Assembly: GCF_036242395.1 (NCBI RefSeq)
Contig: NZ_CP108458.1
Location: 186,001-250,000 of the forward strand
Length of the DNA: 64,000 nt
Direction of reading: 5' to 3'
Origin: Kitasatospora sp. NBC_01266
GTDB lineage: Bacteria > Actinomycetota > Actinomycetes > Streptomycetales > Streptomycetaceae
A model generated the notes under the pieces. It was not told the DNA's origin and did not search any database. It saw only the letters and a program-made list of their open reading frames with translations. The stretch's first letter is position 1, and every line of letters starts with the position of its first letter. A program made the translations under genes and the position numbers. Below, in pieces: positions 1 through 7,595 of this stretch.

Positions 1-257
1 GCGGCGGCCACCGCGGCGACCTTCCGCTTGCCGTCCGGGGCCACGCTCTGCCGCGCGGCGTAGTCCACCACCGCCGGCGACACCGGAAGCGCGCCGCCGT
101 AGACCCGCTGGCACAGTCCCTCGGCGGCGAGGTCGCGTAGGTCGCGCCGCACGCTGTCCTCGGAGATGCCCAGTTCGGCGGCGACGTCCTTGGCGACGAT
201 CTTGCCCTGGCGGGCGAGCAGGCCGATCAGGTGGTCGCGTCGTTCAGCAGCCAGCAT
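1..257 (-). CDS. DeoR-family transcriptional regulator, N-terminal part
   Basis: The reverse strand encodes a protein starting MLAAERRDHLIGLL that runs off the left edge of the window. The first 60 residues are a DeoR-type winged helix-turn-helix: a 'GKIVAKDVAAELGIS' helix pair is followed by 'DSVRRDLRDLAAEGL' and the wing 'RVYGGAL'. DeoR proteins usually repress sugar or nucleoside catabolism and sense a sugar phosphate through a C-terminal domain, which lies outside the window. The ATG at 257 is preceded by a GGAGAG ribosome site 6 nt upstream. It is divergent from the DUF4406-NUDIX pair and may control it. Family assignment is firm; effector and targets are unknown. Confidence 0.9.
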   Translation of the reverse strand, partial: MLAAERRDHLIGLLARQGKIVAKDVAAELGISEDSVRRDLRDLAAEGLCQRVYGGALPVSPAVVDYAARQSVAPDGKRKVAAVAA

Positions 258-305
258 CCGTATTCTCTCCTGTTCTTGCACGTTTCTGCATGTATGGTAG
301 CGCCC
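258..305. promoter_or_regulatory. Divergent promoter/operator region with a direct repeat
   Basis: The 48 bp between the divergent DeoR gene and the DUF4406 gene hold two similar blocks, TTGCACGT and CTGCATGT, about one helical turn apart. A TATGGT hexamer close to the rightward start could be a -10 element. DeoR-type repressors often bind short direct or inverted repeats in their own intergenic region, so this is a plausible operator. Binding is inferred only. Confidence 0.4.
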
Positions 306-689
306 ATGACCGACAAGCCCATGCTCATCCTGATCGCCGGCCCTTACCGCTCCGGCACCGACGGCGACCCGCAGGCCATGGCCGCCAACCTCGCCCGCCT
401 CGAAGCCGCCGCCTGGCCGGTCTTCGCCACCGGCCACCTCCCCGTGATCGGGGAGTGGATCGCCCTGCCCGTTCTGCGCTCGGCCGGCGCGGGCCCCACC
501 GACCCCCTCGCCGATCAGGTCCTCTACCCGACCGCCGACCGCCTGCTCGCACGCTGCGACGCCGTGTTGCGCCTGCCGGGCGACTCCACCGGGGCCGACC
601 AGGACGTGGCAACCGCCCGCCGCCGCGGCCTGCCCGTCTACCACGACGTGGCCGAGATCCCCCGCCGCACCCCGCGGGAGACCGTGTGA
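306..689 (+). CDS. DUF4406 (nucleoside 2-deoxyribosyltransferase-like) protein
   Basis: This 127-residue protein begins MTDKPMLILIAGPYRSG. The 'AGPYRSG' nucleotide-binding-like loop and the later 'GDSTGADQDVATARRRGLPVY' stretch are typical of the DUF4406 / nucleoside 2-deoxyribosyltransferase-like fold. The ATG at 306 was chosen because the longer reading frame from 231 would overlap the divergent regulator and its promoter. The stop overlaps the start of the following NUDIX gene (GTGA), so the two are probably translationally coupled. Such pairs suggest a role in nucleotide or nucleotide-sugar housekeeping, but the substrate is not known. Confidence 0.75.
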   Translation: MTDKPMLILIAGPYRSGTDGDPQAMAANLARLEAAAWPVFATGHLPVIGEWIALPVLRSAGAGPTDPLADQVLYPTADRLLARCDAVLRLPGDSTGADQDVATARRRGLPVYHDVAEIPRRTPRETV

Positions 690-1363
690 CGACCCGCCCC
701 GGCATCGACGCCCCCGACCACCGCGGCCGCACCGGCCTCGACCAGGCCGGCCGCGACCTGGACCGCAACCCCGACGTCCGGATCCGCGAGGTCGAGCTCA
801 CCTCCCACGGCTGGCACGTGCTGCGACGCACCACCTTCGACTACCGCCGCCGCGACGGACGCTGGGAGACCCAGCAGCGCGAGACGTACGACCGCGGCGA
901 CGGCGCCGTCGTCCTGCCCTACGACGCCGGACGCGGCTGCGTCCTGCTCACCCGCCAGTTCCGCTACCCGGCCTACGTCAACGGCCACCCCGACGGCATG
1001 CTCGTCGAAGCAGCCGCCGGGCTGCTCGACGCGGACGACCCGCCCGCCGCCGTCAGACGCGAGTGCGCCGAGGAGCTCGGCGTCACCCTCGGCCCGCTCA
1101 CCCACGTCCTCGACGCCTACATGAGCCCCGGCTCCGTCACCGAACGCGTGCACTTCTTCGCCGCCCCCTACACCCCGGCCGACCGGACCGGGACCGGGGG
1201 CGGACTCGAGGAGGACGGCGAGGACATCGAGGTCCTCGAACCGACCTTCGCCGAGGCCCTCGCCATGACCCGCGACGGACGCATCACCGACGGGAAGACC
1301 ATCCTGCTCCTGCAATGGGCAGCCCTGGAGGGGCCCTTCGCCCCCGCGGCGGGCGGCTGCTGA
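686..1363 (+). CDS. NUDIX hydrolase, NudK/ADP-sugar pyrophosphatase-like
   Basis: This 225-residue protein contains a Nudix box: a glycine-led 'AAAGLLDADD' loop and then 'RECAEELG', which supplies the catalytic RExxEE-G core, at about residues 110-135. The preceding 'VLLTRQFRYPAYVNGH' strand matches ADP-ribose and GDP-mannose pyrophosphatases of the NudK type, which cleave nucleoside diphosphate sugars to NMP and sugar phosphate. The GTG at 686 overlaps the stop of the upstream gene by 4 bp and gives a normal NUDIX length. The longer in-frame extension to 290 is shadow translation of the upstream gene. The exact substrate cannot be read from sequence. Confidence 0.88.
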   Translation: MTTRPGIDAPDHRGRTGLDQAGRDLDRNPDVRIREVELTSHGWHVLRRTTFDYRRRDGRWETQQRETYDRGDGAVVLPYDAGRGCVLLTRQFRYPAYVNGHPDGMLVEAAAGLLDADDPPAAVRRECAEELGVTLGPLTHVLDAYMSPGSVTERVHFFAAPYTPADRTGTGGGLEEDGEDIEVLEPTFAEALAMTRDGRITDGKTILLLQWAALEGPFAPAAGGC

Positions 1364-1594
1364 CAACAGCCCGTGGACTCCGAACGGATCGTCAGCAAGG
1401 CGCGGACCAAGGCTGATCGGACGCCCGGACCCGGCCTCGACCCCGCCCCGACCCCGCTATGACACCGCTCACACCGAATTCTGACTCTCCGTGAACATGG
1501 CTGGTCAGTAGCGGTGCGACGCCCCTCGGCCAGCTCCCATGGCCGAATTCGTCAGTAGACCGTCATTGCCGCCACCCTGCGCCGGATACAGGCT

Positions 1595-2617
1595 GTGACC
1601 GTGCATCAGCGACGTGTTGTGGTGGTGGTCTATCCAGGGGCGCAGGCACTGGACATAGCGGGGCCGATCGAGGTGTTCGACACCGTGAATCGCAGGCTCC
1701 CCGAGACGGGCGTCCGCTATCGGATCGAGTTCGTCTCCGCCGCTGCGCCGCTGGTGCGGACCTGTTCGGGCATGGTGGTCGCGGCAGAGCCGCTCGACAC
1801 GGGAGAGGGCCCGATCGACACCCTCCTCGTCCCGGGCGGTTGGAGCCTCAAGGAGGCCTTGGCGGACCGGGAGCTGGTCGCGTGGATCCGCCAGGCGGCC
1901 ACCCGGTCGCGTCGGGTCGCCTCGGTGTGCGGCGGGGCGTTCCTGCTCGCCGAGGCCGGCCTGCTCAAGGGGCGGCGCGCCACGACTCATTGGGCCTACT
2001 GCGAGGAGATGGCCCAGCGGTACCCGGACGTGACGGTGGACCGTGAGCCGATCTTCGTCTGGGACGGCCGGTTCGTCACCTCGGCCGGGGTGTCCACCGG
2101 GATAGACATGGCCTTGTCCCTGGTGGAGGCCGATCACGGTGCGGCCCTCGCGCTGGACGTGGCGCGGTTCCTGGTCCTCTTCTTCAAGCGGAACGGCGGG
2201 CAGTCGCAGTTCAGTGCCGTCCTGGAGGCCCAACTCGCCGATCGCGCACCGATTCGCGCTGCGCAGGAGTGGATCCTCGAGCACCTCGAGCAGCCGCTGC
2301 CCGTACCCGAGATCGCCGAGCGGGCCAATATGAGCGTGCGGAACTTCGCCCGGGTGTTCCGGCGCGAGGTGGGTACGCCCCCGGGCCAGTACATCGAACA
2401 GATGCGGATCGCCCGGGCCCGCAAGCTGCTGGAGACCACCGAGCTGCCGGTCGCCCAGATCGCACGCCGCTGCGGCTTCCCGGCCCCCGAGACGTTCTTC
2501 CGCTCCTTCGGCCGGGCCCTGGAACTGACCCCGAACGAATACCGGCACCGCTTCCAGACCATCTCGCCGTCCGGCCACATCGTCCGGTCCGGCCAATCCG
2601 ACAGGAGCTCCGCATGA
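1595..2617 (+). CDS. GlxA-family regulator (DJ-1/PfpI domain + AraC HTH)
   Basis: This 340-residue protein has an N-terminal class I amidotransferase-like DJ-1/PfpI domain (residues 1-185), with a Cys at the nucleophile elbow (C112 in 'VASVCGGAFLL'). A C-terminal AraC/XylS double helix-turn-helix follows (about 220-325, 'VPEIAERANMSVRNFARVF' and 'VAQIARRCGF'). GlxA-type proteins are usually transcriptional activators. Its stop overlaps the ATG of the next gene (ATGA), so it forms the head of the ThDP-SRPBCC-KAS III operon and probably controls it. The GTG start at 1595 gives the full first beta strand. The preceding 230 bp hold no gene. Confidence 0.9.
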   Translation: MTVHQRRVVVVVYPGAQALDIAGPIEVFDTVNRRLPETGVRYRIEFVSAAAPLVRTCSGMVVAAEPLDTGEGPIDTLLVPGGWSLKEALADRELVAWIRQAATRSRRVASVCGGAFLLAEAGLLKGRRATTHWAYCEEMAQRYPDVTVDREPIFVWDGRFVTSAGVSTGIDMALSLVEADHGAALALDVARFLVLFFKRNGGQSQFSAVLEAQLADRAPIRAAQEWILEHLEQPLPVPEIAERANMSVRNFARVFRREVGTPPGQYIEQMRIARARKLLETTELPVAQIARRCGFPAPETFFRSFGRALELTPNEYRHRFQTISPSGHIVRSGQSDRSSA

Positions 2618-4314
2618 CTGCCGAGGCCAGGCTCGTCGACTACCTGGCGAGGGAGCTGGCCAGGGCCGGCGTCCGGCACGTGTTCGGTGTCGGTGGCGCG
2701 AACATCGAGGACCTGTACGACGCCCTGCACGCCACCGGCGACGTGATCCGCACCGTCGTGGCCAAGCACGAGTTCTCCGCCGCCACCATGGCGGACGGGC
2801 AAGCCCGGGCCACCGGGCGGCTGGGCGTCGTCGCTGTGACCTCGGGGGGTGGAGCGGTGAACCTGGTGCCAGGGCTGGCGGAAGCGTATGCCTCGCGAGT
2901 GCCGGTGCTGGCGTTCGTGGGACAACCGCCCACCGGGTCGGAGGGGTTGGGGGCGTTCCAGGATTCCAGCGGCAAGGCGGGCTCCTTGGACGCGCGTGCG
3001 CTGTTCGCCCCCGTGACCCGGTTCTGCGCCCGGGTCGATGACGCGAACTCGATCCCCGAGCTGCTGGCCCGGGCTGTCGCGGCGGCCCAGCGCGACCCCA
3101 AGGGGCCGGCCGTGCTGCTGCTGCCCAAGGACGTGCAGCAGGCGCTGGTCGAGCTCCGGGAACCGGCACCGGCCGCGCCGCGGGCCCGTGCGGAACCCCG
3201 CATCCAGGACAGCACGGTGGCGGTGCTTCGCGGCGCGGAACGCGTCCTGGTGATCGCGGGCGAGGGCGTCGCCTCGGCCGACGCGCGGGCGGAGCTCGCC
3301 GAGGTGGCGCAGCGGCTCGGCGCCTGGGTGGCGGTCACCCCGGATGCCAAGGACGTGTTCGACAACCACGACGCCCGGTTCGCCGGAGTGGCCGGGGTGA
3401 TGGGTCACCAGAACGTGGGGCAGTGCCTGCGGCGGGCCGATGTCTGCCTGCTCGTGGGCACCCGGCTGCCGGCCATGGCCCGCGGCGGCCTGGAGCAGGC
3501 CCTGGCCGGGACCCCGGTCATCTGCATCGATCCCGAGCCGCCGTTCGTGCCCGGGGTCTTCGTTCGCGGGGAACTGCGGGACACCTTGCGGGTGCTGGCC
3601 GCACGCCTCGACCCCGGTCCGTGCCCGTCGCCCGAACACGCCGGCCCCACTCCCCTGCCGACCCCGCGCACCCCGCGCACCCCGGCCACCTCCTACGCCT
3701 CGGCAGTGGCCTCGGTCGAGGCCGCGCTGCCACCGGACGCCCACGTCTTCGTGGACGCCGGAAACGCCGGGGCCAGCGCGATCCACCTGCTCCCCGCCCC
3801 TCGCCACGGCCGCTTCGTGGTGGCCGTCGGCATGGGCGGCATGGGCTACACCTTCGGTGCCGGTATCGGCGCGGCGCTGGCCACCGGGCAGCGCACCTAC
3901 GTGATCGCCGGTGACGGCGCGTTCTTCATGCACGGCATGGAGGTCCACACCGCGGTCGAACACGCCGCACCCGTCACCTTCGTGATCTTCAACAACAACG
4001 CCCACGCCATGTGCGCCACGCGTGAGCAGCTGTTCCTCGGGGCGGCGCACCCCAGCAACCTGTTCCGCCCGGCCGACATCGCCGCGGGCGTGGCACACAT
4101 GTTCCCCGGCCTGGACGTGACCCGGGCCGACGACAGCGCACAACTGCGCCAAGCGTTGCTGCGGACCAACGCGGGCAGCGGTCCCGCCTTCGTCACCCTG
4201 GATTTCGACCCCGCCGAGATACCACCGTTCCTGCCCTTCCTGAACACCGCCGGCCGAACGCCGGCCGAGAACGAGGAGACCGCTGATGAGCGCGGACCAG
4301 TCCGTGTTGGCTGA
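2614..4314 (+). CDS. ThDP-dependent enzyme, acetolactate synthase/benzaldehyde lyase-like
   Basis: This 566-residue protein has the three-domain ThDP decarboxylase layout. The N-terminal PYR domain carries the cofactor-activating Glu (E53 in 'KHEFSAATMADG'). The C-terminal PP domain has the ThDP/Mg motif starting 'GDGAFF' and ending 'FNNNAHAM'. This group performs decarboxylation or carboligation of 2-oxo acids and aldehydes. The gene overlaps its regulator by 4 bp and the following SRPBCC gene by 29 bp, so co-translation is likely. Because a KAS III-like enzyme lies in the same operon, an acyloin-type C-C bond formation is plausible. It is not placed as housekeeping acetolactate synthase because no small subunit or ilvC is nearby. 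Confidence 0.82.
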   Translation: MTAEARLVDYLARELARAGVRHVFGVGGANIEDLYDALHATGDVIRTVVAKHEFSAATMADGQARATGRLGVVAVTSGGGAVNLVPGLAEAYASRVPVLAFVGQPPTGSEGLGAFQDSSGKAGSLDARALFAPVTRFCARVDDANSIPELLARAVAAAQRDPKGPAVLLLPKDVQQALVELREPAPAAPRARAEPRIQDSTVAVLRGAERVLVIAGEGVASADARAELAEVAQRLGAWVAVTPDAKDVFDNHDARFAGVAGVMGHQNVGQCLRRADVCLLVGTRLPAMARGGLEQALAGTPVICIDPEPPFVPGVFVRGELRDTLRVLAARLDPGPCPSPEHAGPTPLPTPRTPRTPATSYASAVASVEAALPPDAHVFVDAGNAGASAIHLLPAPRHGRFVVAVGMGGMGYTFGAGIGAALATGQRTYVIAGDGAFFMHGMEVHTAVEHAAPVTFVIFNNNAHAMCATREQLFLGAAHPSNLFRPADIAAGVAHMFPGLDVTRADDSAQLRQALLRTNAGSGPAFVTLDFDPAEIPPFLPFLNTAGRTPAENEETADERGPVRVG

Positions 4315-4939
4315 CATTCCCGGCCTGACCAGGGTCGAGAACACCGGCCTGGAACAGCTGATGGCCCGCTGTGCGGAACTGACCCGGCCCGCCTACCCGC
4401 ACGGTGAGGTCTACGGGACGTACTGCACGATCCAGGAGTACGTCGACTGTCCGCCCGAGCAGGTGTACGAGTACCTGAAGCAGGGTCACCACCTGGAGGA
4501 GTGGACGTTCAGCCTGCGGAACTTCGGACCCACCGGGACCCCCGGGCTCTGGGTCGGTGACGACCGTCTGGAGGAGCGGACCCGGATCTTCTGCAGGGTG
4601 GAGACCAACGCCGAGGCCATGACGGTGGACTTCCACTGCTCCTGGGACCAGGGTGACGAGCTCTGGATGGTCTACCTGATGCGCGTCGTGCCGGCCCAAC
4701 TGGTGTTCGGCAAGCCCGGCTCCGTGATCACCTGGACCAACTGCCGACACCCGTACTACGACGCCAACCCCCATCCCGGACTGGCACCGCGGGCCGACCG
4801 ACCGTGGGTGGGCGACTACTGGGACCTCTTCTACGCGGGCCACACGGTGGAGATGGGGAACCTCAAGGCGATCCTGGAACACCGCCACCGCAACGGCCTG
4901 CCGATCAGCTCCTCCCCCGCCACGGCGGTGGTGCGGTGA
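4286..4939 (+). CDS. SRPBCC/START-like protein in the ThDP operon
   Basis: This 217-residue protein has the pattern of the SRPBCC (START/polyketide cyclase-like) fold: an early helix, then 'IQEYVDCPPEQVYEYLKQGHHLEEWTFS', where 'xPxxxVaxxLxxxxxxxxW' is the usual first-strand signature. Aromatic-rich strands and a long C-terminal helix ('GNLKAILEHRHRN') follow. SRPBCC proteins bind hydrophobic ligands and some act as cyclases or hydroxylases. It starts inside the end of the ThDP gene and its stop overlaps the KAS III start (GTGA), so it very likely works on the same small molecule. No catalytic residues can be named. Confidence 0.68.
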   Translation: MSADQSVLADIPGLTRVENTGLEQLMARCAELTRPAYPHGEVYGTYCTIQEYVDCPPEQVYEYLKQGHHLEEWTFSLRNFGPTGTPGLWVGDDRLEERTRIFCRVETNAEAMTVDFHCSWDQGDELWMVYLMRVVPAQLVFGKPGSVITWTNCRHPYYDANPHPGLAPRADRPWVGDYWDLFYAGHTVEMGNLKAILEHRHRNGLPISSSPATAVVR

Positions 4940-5988
4940 CCACGGTCAGCCTCACCGACGTCGCCGGCTACCTGCCCGGCGAGCCGGTCCCCGCCGAGTT
5001 CTACACCGAGTACCCCGGCGCGGAGGACAAGCTCCGCGACAACCCCATGTTCAGGGTCCCCCCGATGCGGCACCACGTGGCCGCGGACGAGAGCAACGTG
5101 GACATGGTCGAGCGCGCGGTCGCACCCCTGATCGAGCGACACGGGGCGGACGAGATCCGCTCCGTGGACGTCCTGCTGATGCACAGCCAGCTTCCGGACA
5201 CGCCGTTCGTGGGGGCCGGGACCGAGGTGGCACGCCGGCTGGGACTGAAGCCGCAGTGGCTGATCGACGTGGCCAACGCGGGTTGTGCGTCCTTCGTCCA
5301 CATGCTCGAACTGGCCCGGCAGATCCTCACCACCACCGACGCCAGGACCGCGCTGATCTGCAACGCGCAGAGCGCCGCCGGCCAGCTGTTCACCCAGTCC
5401 AACGTACGCCGGCTCGCCCAGGCGGCGATCCCCGGAGACGGCTGCGGGGTGGGGTACGTGACCACCTCGGGAACCTCCCCGGTCCTGGACCTGGTCACCC
5501 GTCACATCAGCGACTACGGGGGCGACATGACGGCCGTTCTCGACGACGGCCGCAAGTACTGGGAGCCCGGCGAATCCCAGCTGCGGATCGGCTTCACCGA
5601 GGCCGCCATCGCGAAAGTCCTGGAGCGTGGCAACCGCCTGGTGCCGGAAGTGGTCACCGACCTGTGCCGACGCCTCGGGGTCAGCACCACCGAGATCGAC
5701 CTGCTGGTGACCAACCAGCCCAACCGCACCTTCCTCCGCAACTGGCGGGAGGCACTCCAACTGTCGGAGCGCCGCCACCCCGACACCTTCGACAGCTGCG
5801 GAAACCTGTTCGGTGCGGCGATACCCATCACCCTCGACCGCGCCATCCGTTCGGGACGGCTCAAGGACGGCGACCTGGTGGTGCTGGGCGGCTTCGCGCA
5901 CGCGGGCGACTACGCGGGCGCGGCCGCGATCCGCTGGAGCACCGGCCGCTCCGCCTCCTCGGCCGGCGGGACACCCCCACTGGCGTGA
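4936..5988 (+). CDS. KAS III (FabH-like) enzyme lacking the catalytic His
   Basis: This 350-residue thiolase-fold protein aligns with 3-oxoacyl-ACP synthase III. The nucleophile Cys is present (C117 in 'VANAGCASF') and so is the late Asn (N290 in 'DSCGNLFGA'). At the usual 'PHQAN' His position it reads 'VTNQPN', so the Cys-His-Asn triad becomes Cys-Asn-Asn (N260). Classical decarboxylative condensation is therefore doubtful. Acyl transfer, hydrolysis or another acyl-thioester reaction fits better, by analogy with pathway-specific KAS III acyltransferases. The GTG start overlaps the upstream stop by 4 bp. A strong hairpin ends the operon 12 bp downstream. Confidence 0.82.
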   Translation: MTTVSLTDVAGYLPGEPVPAEFYTEYPGAEDKLRDNPMFRVPPMRHHVAADESNVDMVERAVAPLIERHGADEIRSVDVLLMHSQLPDTPFVGAGTEVARRLGLKPQWLIDVANAGCASFVHMLELARQILTTTDARTALICNAQSAAGQLFTQSNVRRLAQAAIPGDGCGVGYVTTSGTSPVLDLVTRHISDYGGDMTAVLDDGRKYWEPGESQLRIGFTEAAIAKVLERGNRLVPEVVTDLCRRLGVSTTEIDLLVTNQPNRTFLRNWREALQLSERRHPDTFDSCGNLFGAAIPITLDRAIRSGRLKDGDLVVLGGFAHAGDYAGAAAIRWSTGRSASSAGGTPPLA

Positions 5989-6000
5989 GCGGGAGCGTGA

Positions 6001-6036
6001 ACGCTGTCGGCACGGGTCGCGCCGTGCCGACAGCGT
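6001..6036. terminator. Bidirectional hairpin terminator
   Basis: The arms ACGCTGTCGGCACGG and CCGTGCCGACAGCGT pair perfectly over 15 bp around a 6-nt loop. The hairpin sits exactly between the convergent KAS III-like gene (stop at 5988) and the DoxX gene (stop at 6040). There is no T-tract, as is usual in high-GC actinomycetes. Confidence 0.85.
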
Positions 6037-6039
6037 GGT

Positions 6040-6522
6040 TCAACGCCGGTGCAGGACGAGGCGGGTGGCGAGGCCGCCGCCCACACCGGCCAGCACGGCC
6101 AGCGGCAGCCACCAGGCGGGCCAGGGCAGCAGTCCGAGCGAGGCGTCGAGCGACCAGCGGCCGGGTCCGGTGGCGGACAGCGCCGCACCGATCGTGACCA
6201 GTACCAGCGGGTACTCGAACCCGTCGTTCTGCACCCACAGCCCGTGCGGCCGCTTGACGGTCAGCGCCACCGTCATCACACCCATCGTGCCGGCGGCGGC
6301 CAGCGGCGTGAGCAGACCCGCCGCGAGCAGCAGTCCGGCCCCGATCTGGGTGCCTCCCGCGGTGAGCGCGGTGAACACGCCACCGCGGAAGCCGTCGCCG
6401 CGGAACTCCTCGGTACCGCCGGCCAGCCCCCGGCCGCCCAGGTGGAAGCTGACCTTCTGGACCCCGTGCCCCGCGACCAGCAGACCGGCGACCAGCCGGA
6501 GCAGCAGGAGACCTGTGTTCAC
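6040..6522 (-). CDS. DoxX-family membrane protein
   Basis: This 160-residue protein has four predicted membrane helices. Its opening 'LLLLRLVAGLLVAGHGVQKV' matches the DoxX family, as does the later 'GFEYPLVLVTIGAAL' helix. DoxX proteins are small integral membrane proteins linked to redox or thiol stress in actinobacteria, and their reaction is not settled. It lies 35 bp downstream of, and on the same strand as, the isochorismatase-like hydrolase, so the two are probably co-transcribed from the promoter near 7220. Family assignment is strong. Confidence 0.88.
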   Translation of the reverse strand: MNTGLLLLRLVAGLLVAGHGVQKVSFHLGGRGLAGGTEEFRGDGFRGGVFTALTAGGTQIGAGLLLAAGLLTPLAAAGTMGVMTVALTVKRPHGLWVQNDGFEYPLVLVTIGAALSATGPGRWSLDASLGLLPWPAWWLPLAVLAGVGGGLATRLVLHRR

Positions 6523-6557
6523 TGGTGAACTCTCTTTCTGTGGTGACTGGTTGCCGG

Positions 6558-7220
6558 TCAGCCGGCCGCTTGCTCGTTGATCATGGTCTGCGCGTAGACC
6601 ACGCCCAGGCCGTAGGCGCCGGCGTGCTCCTTGACCACGTCCAGCACCGGCAGGTAGGTCTCGGTGCGGGCCCAGTCACGCTGCAGCTCCAGCAGCACCT
6701 GGATCCAGGTCACCGGCACCGCGCCGGCCGCCGTCATCCGCTGCACGGCGTGCTCGTGGGCCAGCGGGCTCACGCCGCCGGAGGCGTCCGAGACCACGTA
6801 CACCTCGTAGCCCTGGTCCAGGGCCGACAGGGCGGGCAGCACCAGGCACACCTCGGTCCACAGGCCGGCGAGGATGATCTTGCCGCGCCCGGTGGCCTTG
6901 ACCGCCTCGACCAGCGCCGCGTCCTCCCAGGCGTTCATCGAGGTCCGGTCGACCACCTCGTGGTCGGGGAAGACCGCCTTCAACTGCGGCAGGATCGGAC
7001 CGGAGAAGGACTCGGCGGCCACCGTGGAGAGCACCACCGGGACGTCGAAGACCCGGGCGGCCTTCGCCAGGCCGACGGTGGCGTTGATGATCGCCGTGCG
7101 GTCGCCGCTGCCCGTGCCGAAGAACATCTGCGGCTGGTGGTCGACGAACAGCATCATCGAGTTGTCCGGCGTCAGCAGATCGGAGCTGGGGGCGGCGTGC
7201 ACGAAGTCGAAGTCGACCAT
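6558..7220 (-). CDS. Isochorismatase-family cysteine hydrolase (YcaC-like)
   Basis: This 220-residue protein has the isochorismatase-like fold. The Asp of the first strand is in 'MMLFVDHQPQMFFG' and the nucleophilic Cys is in 'LAGLWTEVCLVLPAL'. Length and the 'DHQPQMFFG' motif place it with YcaC-like hydrolases, whose physiological substrates are mostly unknown. The ATG at 7220 was chosen because it starts just before the first conserved strand and has purine-rich sequence (GAGAG) upstream. It heads a two-gene unit with doxX. It is divergent from the amidohydrolase gene across a 375-bp gap. Confidence 0.88.
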   Translation of the reverse strand: MVDFDFVHAAPSSDLLTPDNSMMLFVDHQPQMFFGTGSGDRTAIINATVGLAKAARVFDVPVVLSTVAAESFSGPILPQLKAVFPDHEVVDRTSMNAWEDAALVEAVKATGRGKIILAGLWTEVCLVLPALSALDQGYEVYVVSDASGGVSPLAHEHAVQRMTAAGAVPVTWIQVLLELQRDWARTETYLPVLDVVKEHAGAYGLGVVYAQTMINEQAAG

Positions 7221-7595
7221 GGCGGTTCTCTCTTCCGGCTGAGGGGATGTGCGGAGGGGGTGTGCTGAGGGGGTGTCACGGGGACGTCGGAACAGCCAGG
7301 ACGCTATCCGGAGGCACCCGGACATCTCTTCTCCCGCCGTGCCCAGGACCGTTCCCACACTGCACGGGCTCCCGTCCGCCGCCGGTCCCGGCGCTGCCCG
7401 CCCGGTCGCTGCCCGCACAGGACAGCGCCGGTGCGTGCAGAGCAAAGTCGCGGCTCGACGTCGCCCTACGTTGACTCGTGCCAGAGCCCAACGGGCCGTG
7501 CGGCTCACGCTGTCCGGCCTGGACGACAAGGAACCGCTCGCCTTCATCGGCGACTGACCGACCGGCCTTCGAGAGCGTTCGAGAGCGAGAGACCC
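7221..7595. other. Divergent intergenic region, no convincing gene
   Basis: These 375 bp separate the leftward hydrolase and the rightward amidohydrolase. A TTGACT near 7471 could be a -35 element for the rightward gene. A short open stretch ending at 7557 with 'VRLTLSGLDDKEPLAFIGD' might be the tail of a lost gene, but it is too short to assign. No clear operator palindrome was seen. Confidence 0.4.

Noticed and set aside
2614..4314. ThDP enzyme at the left end as phosphonopyruvate decarboxylase
   Set aside because: It lies 41 kb from pepM in a separate operon and has acetolactate synthase-like length and motifs.
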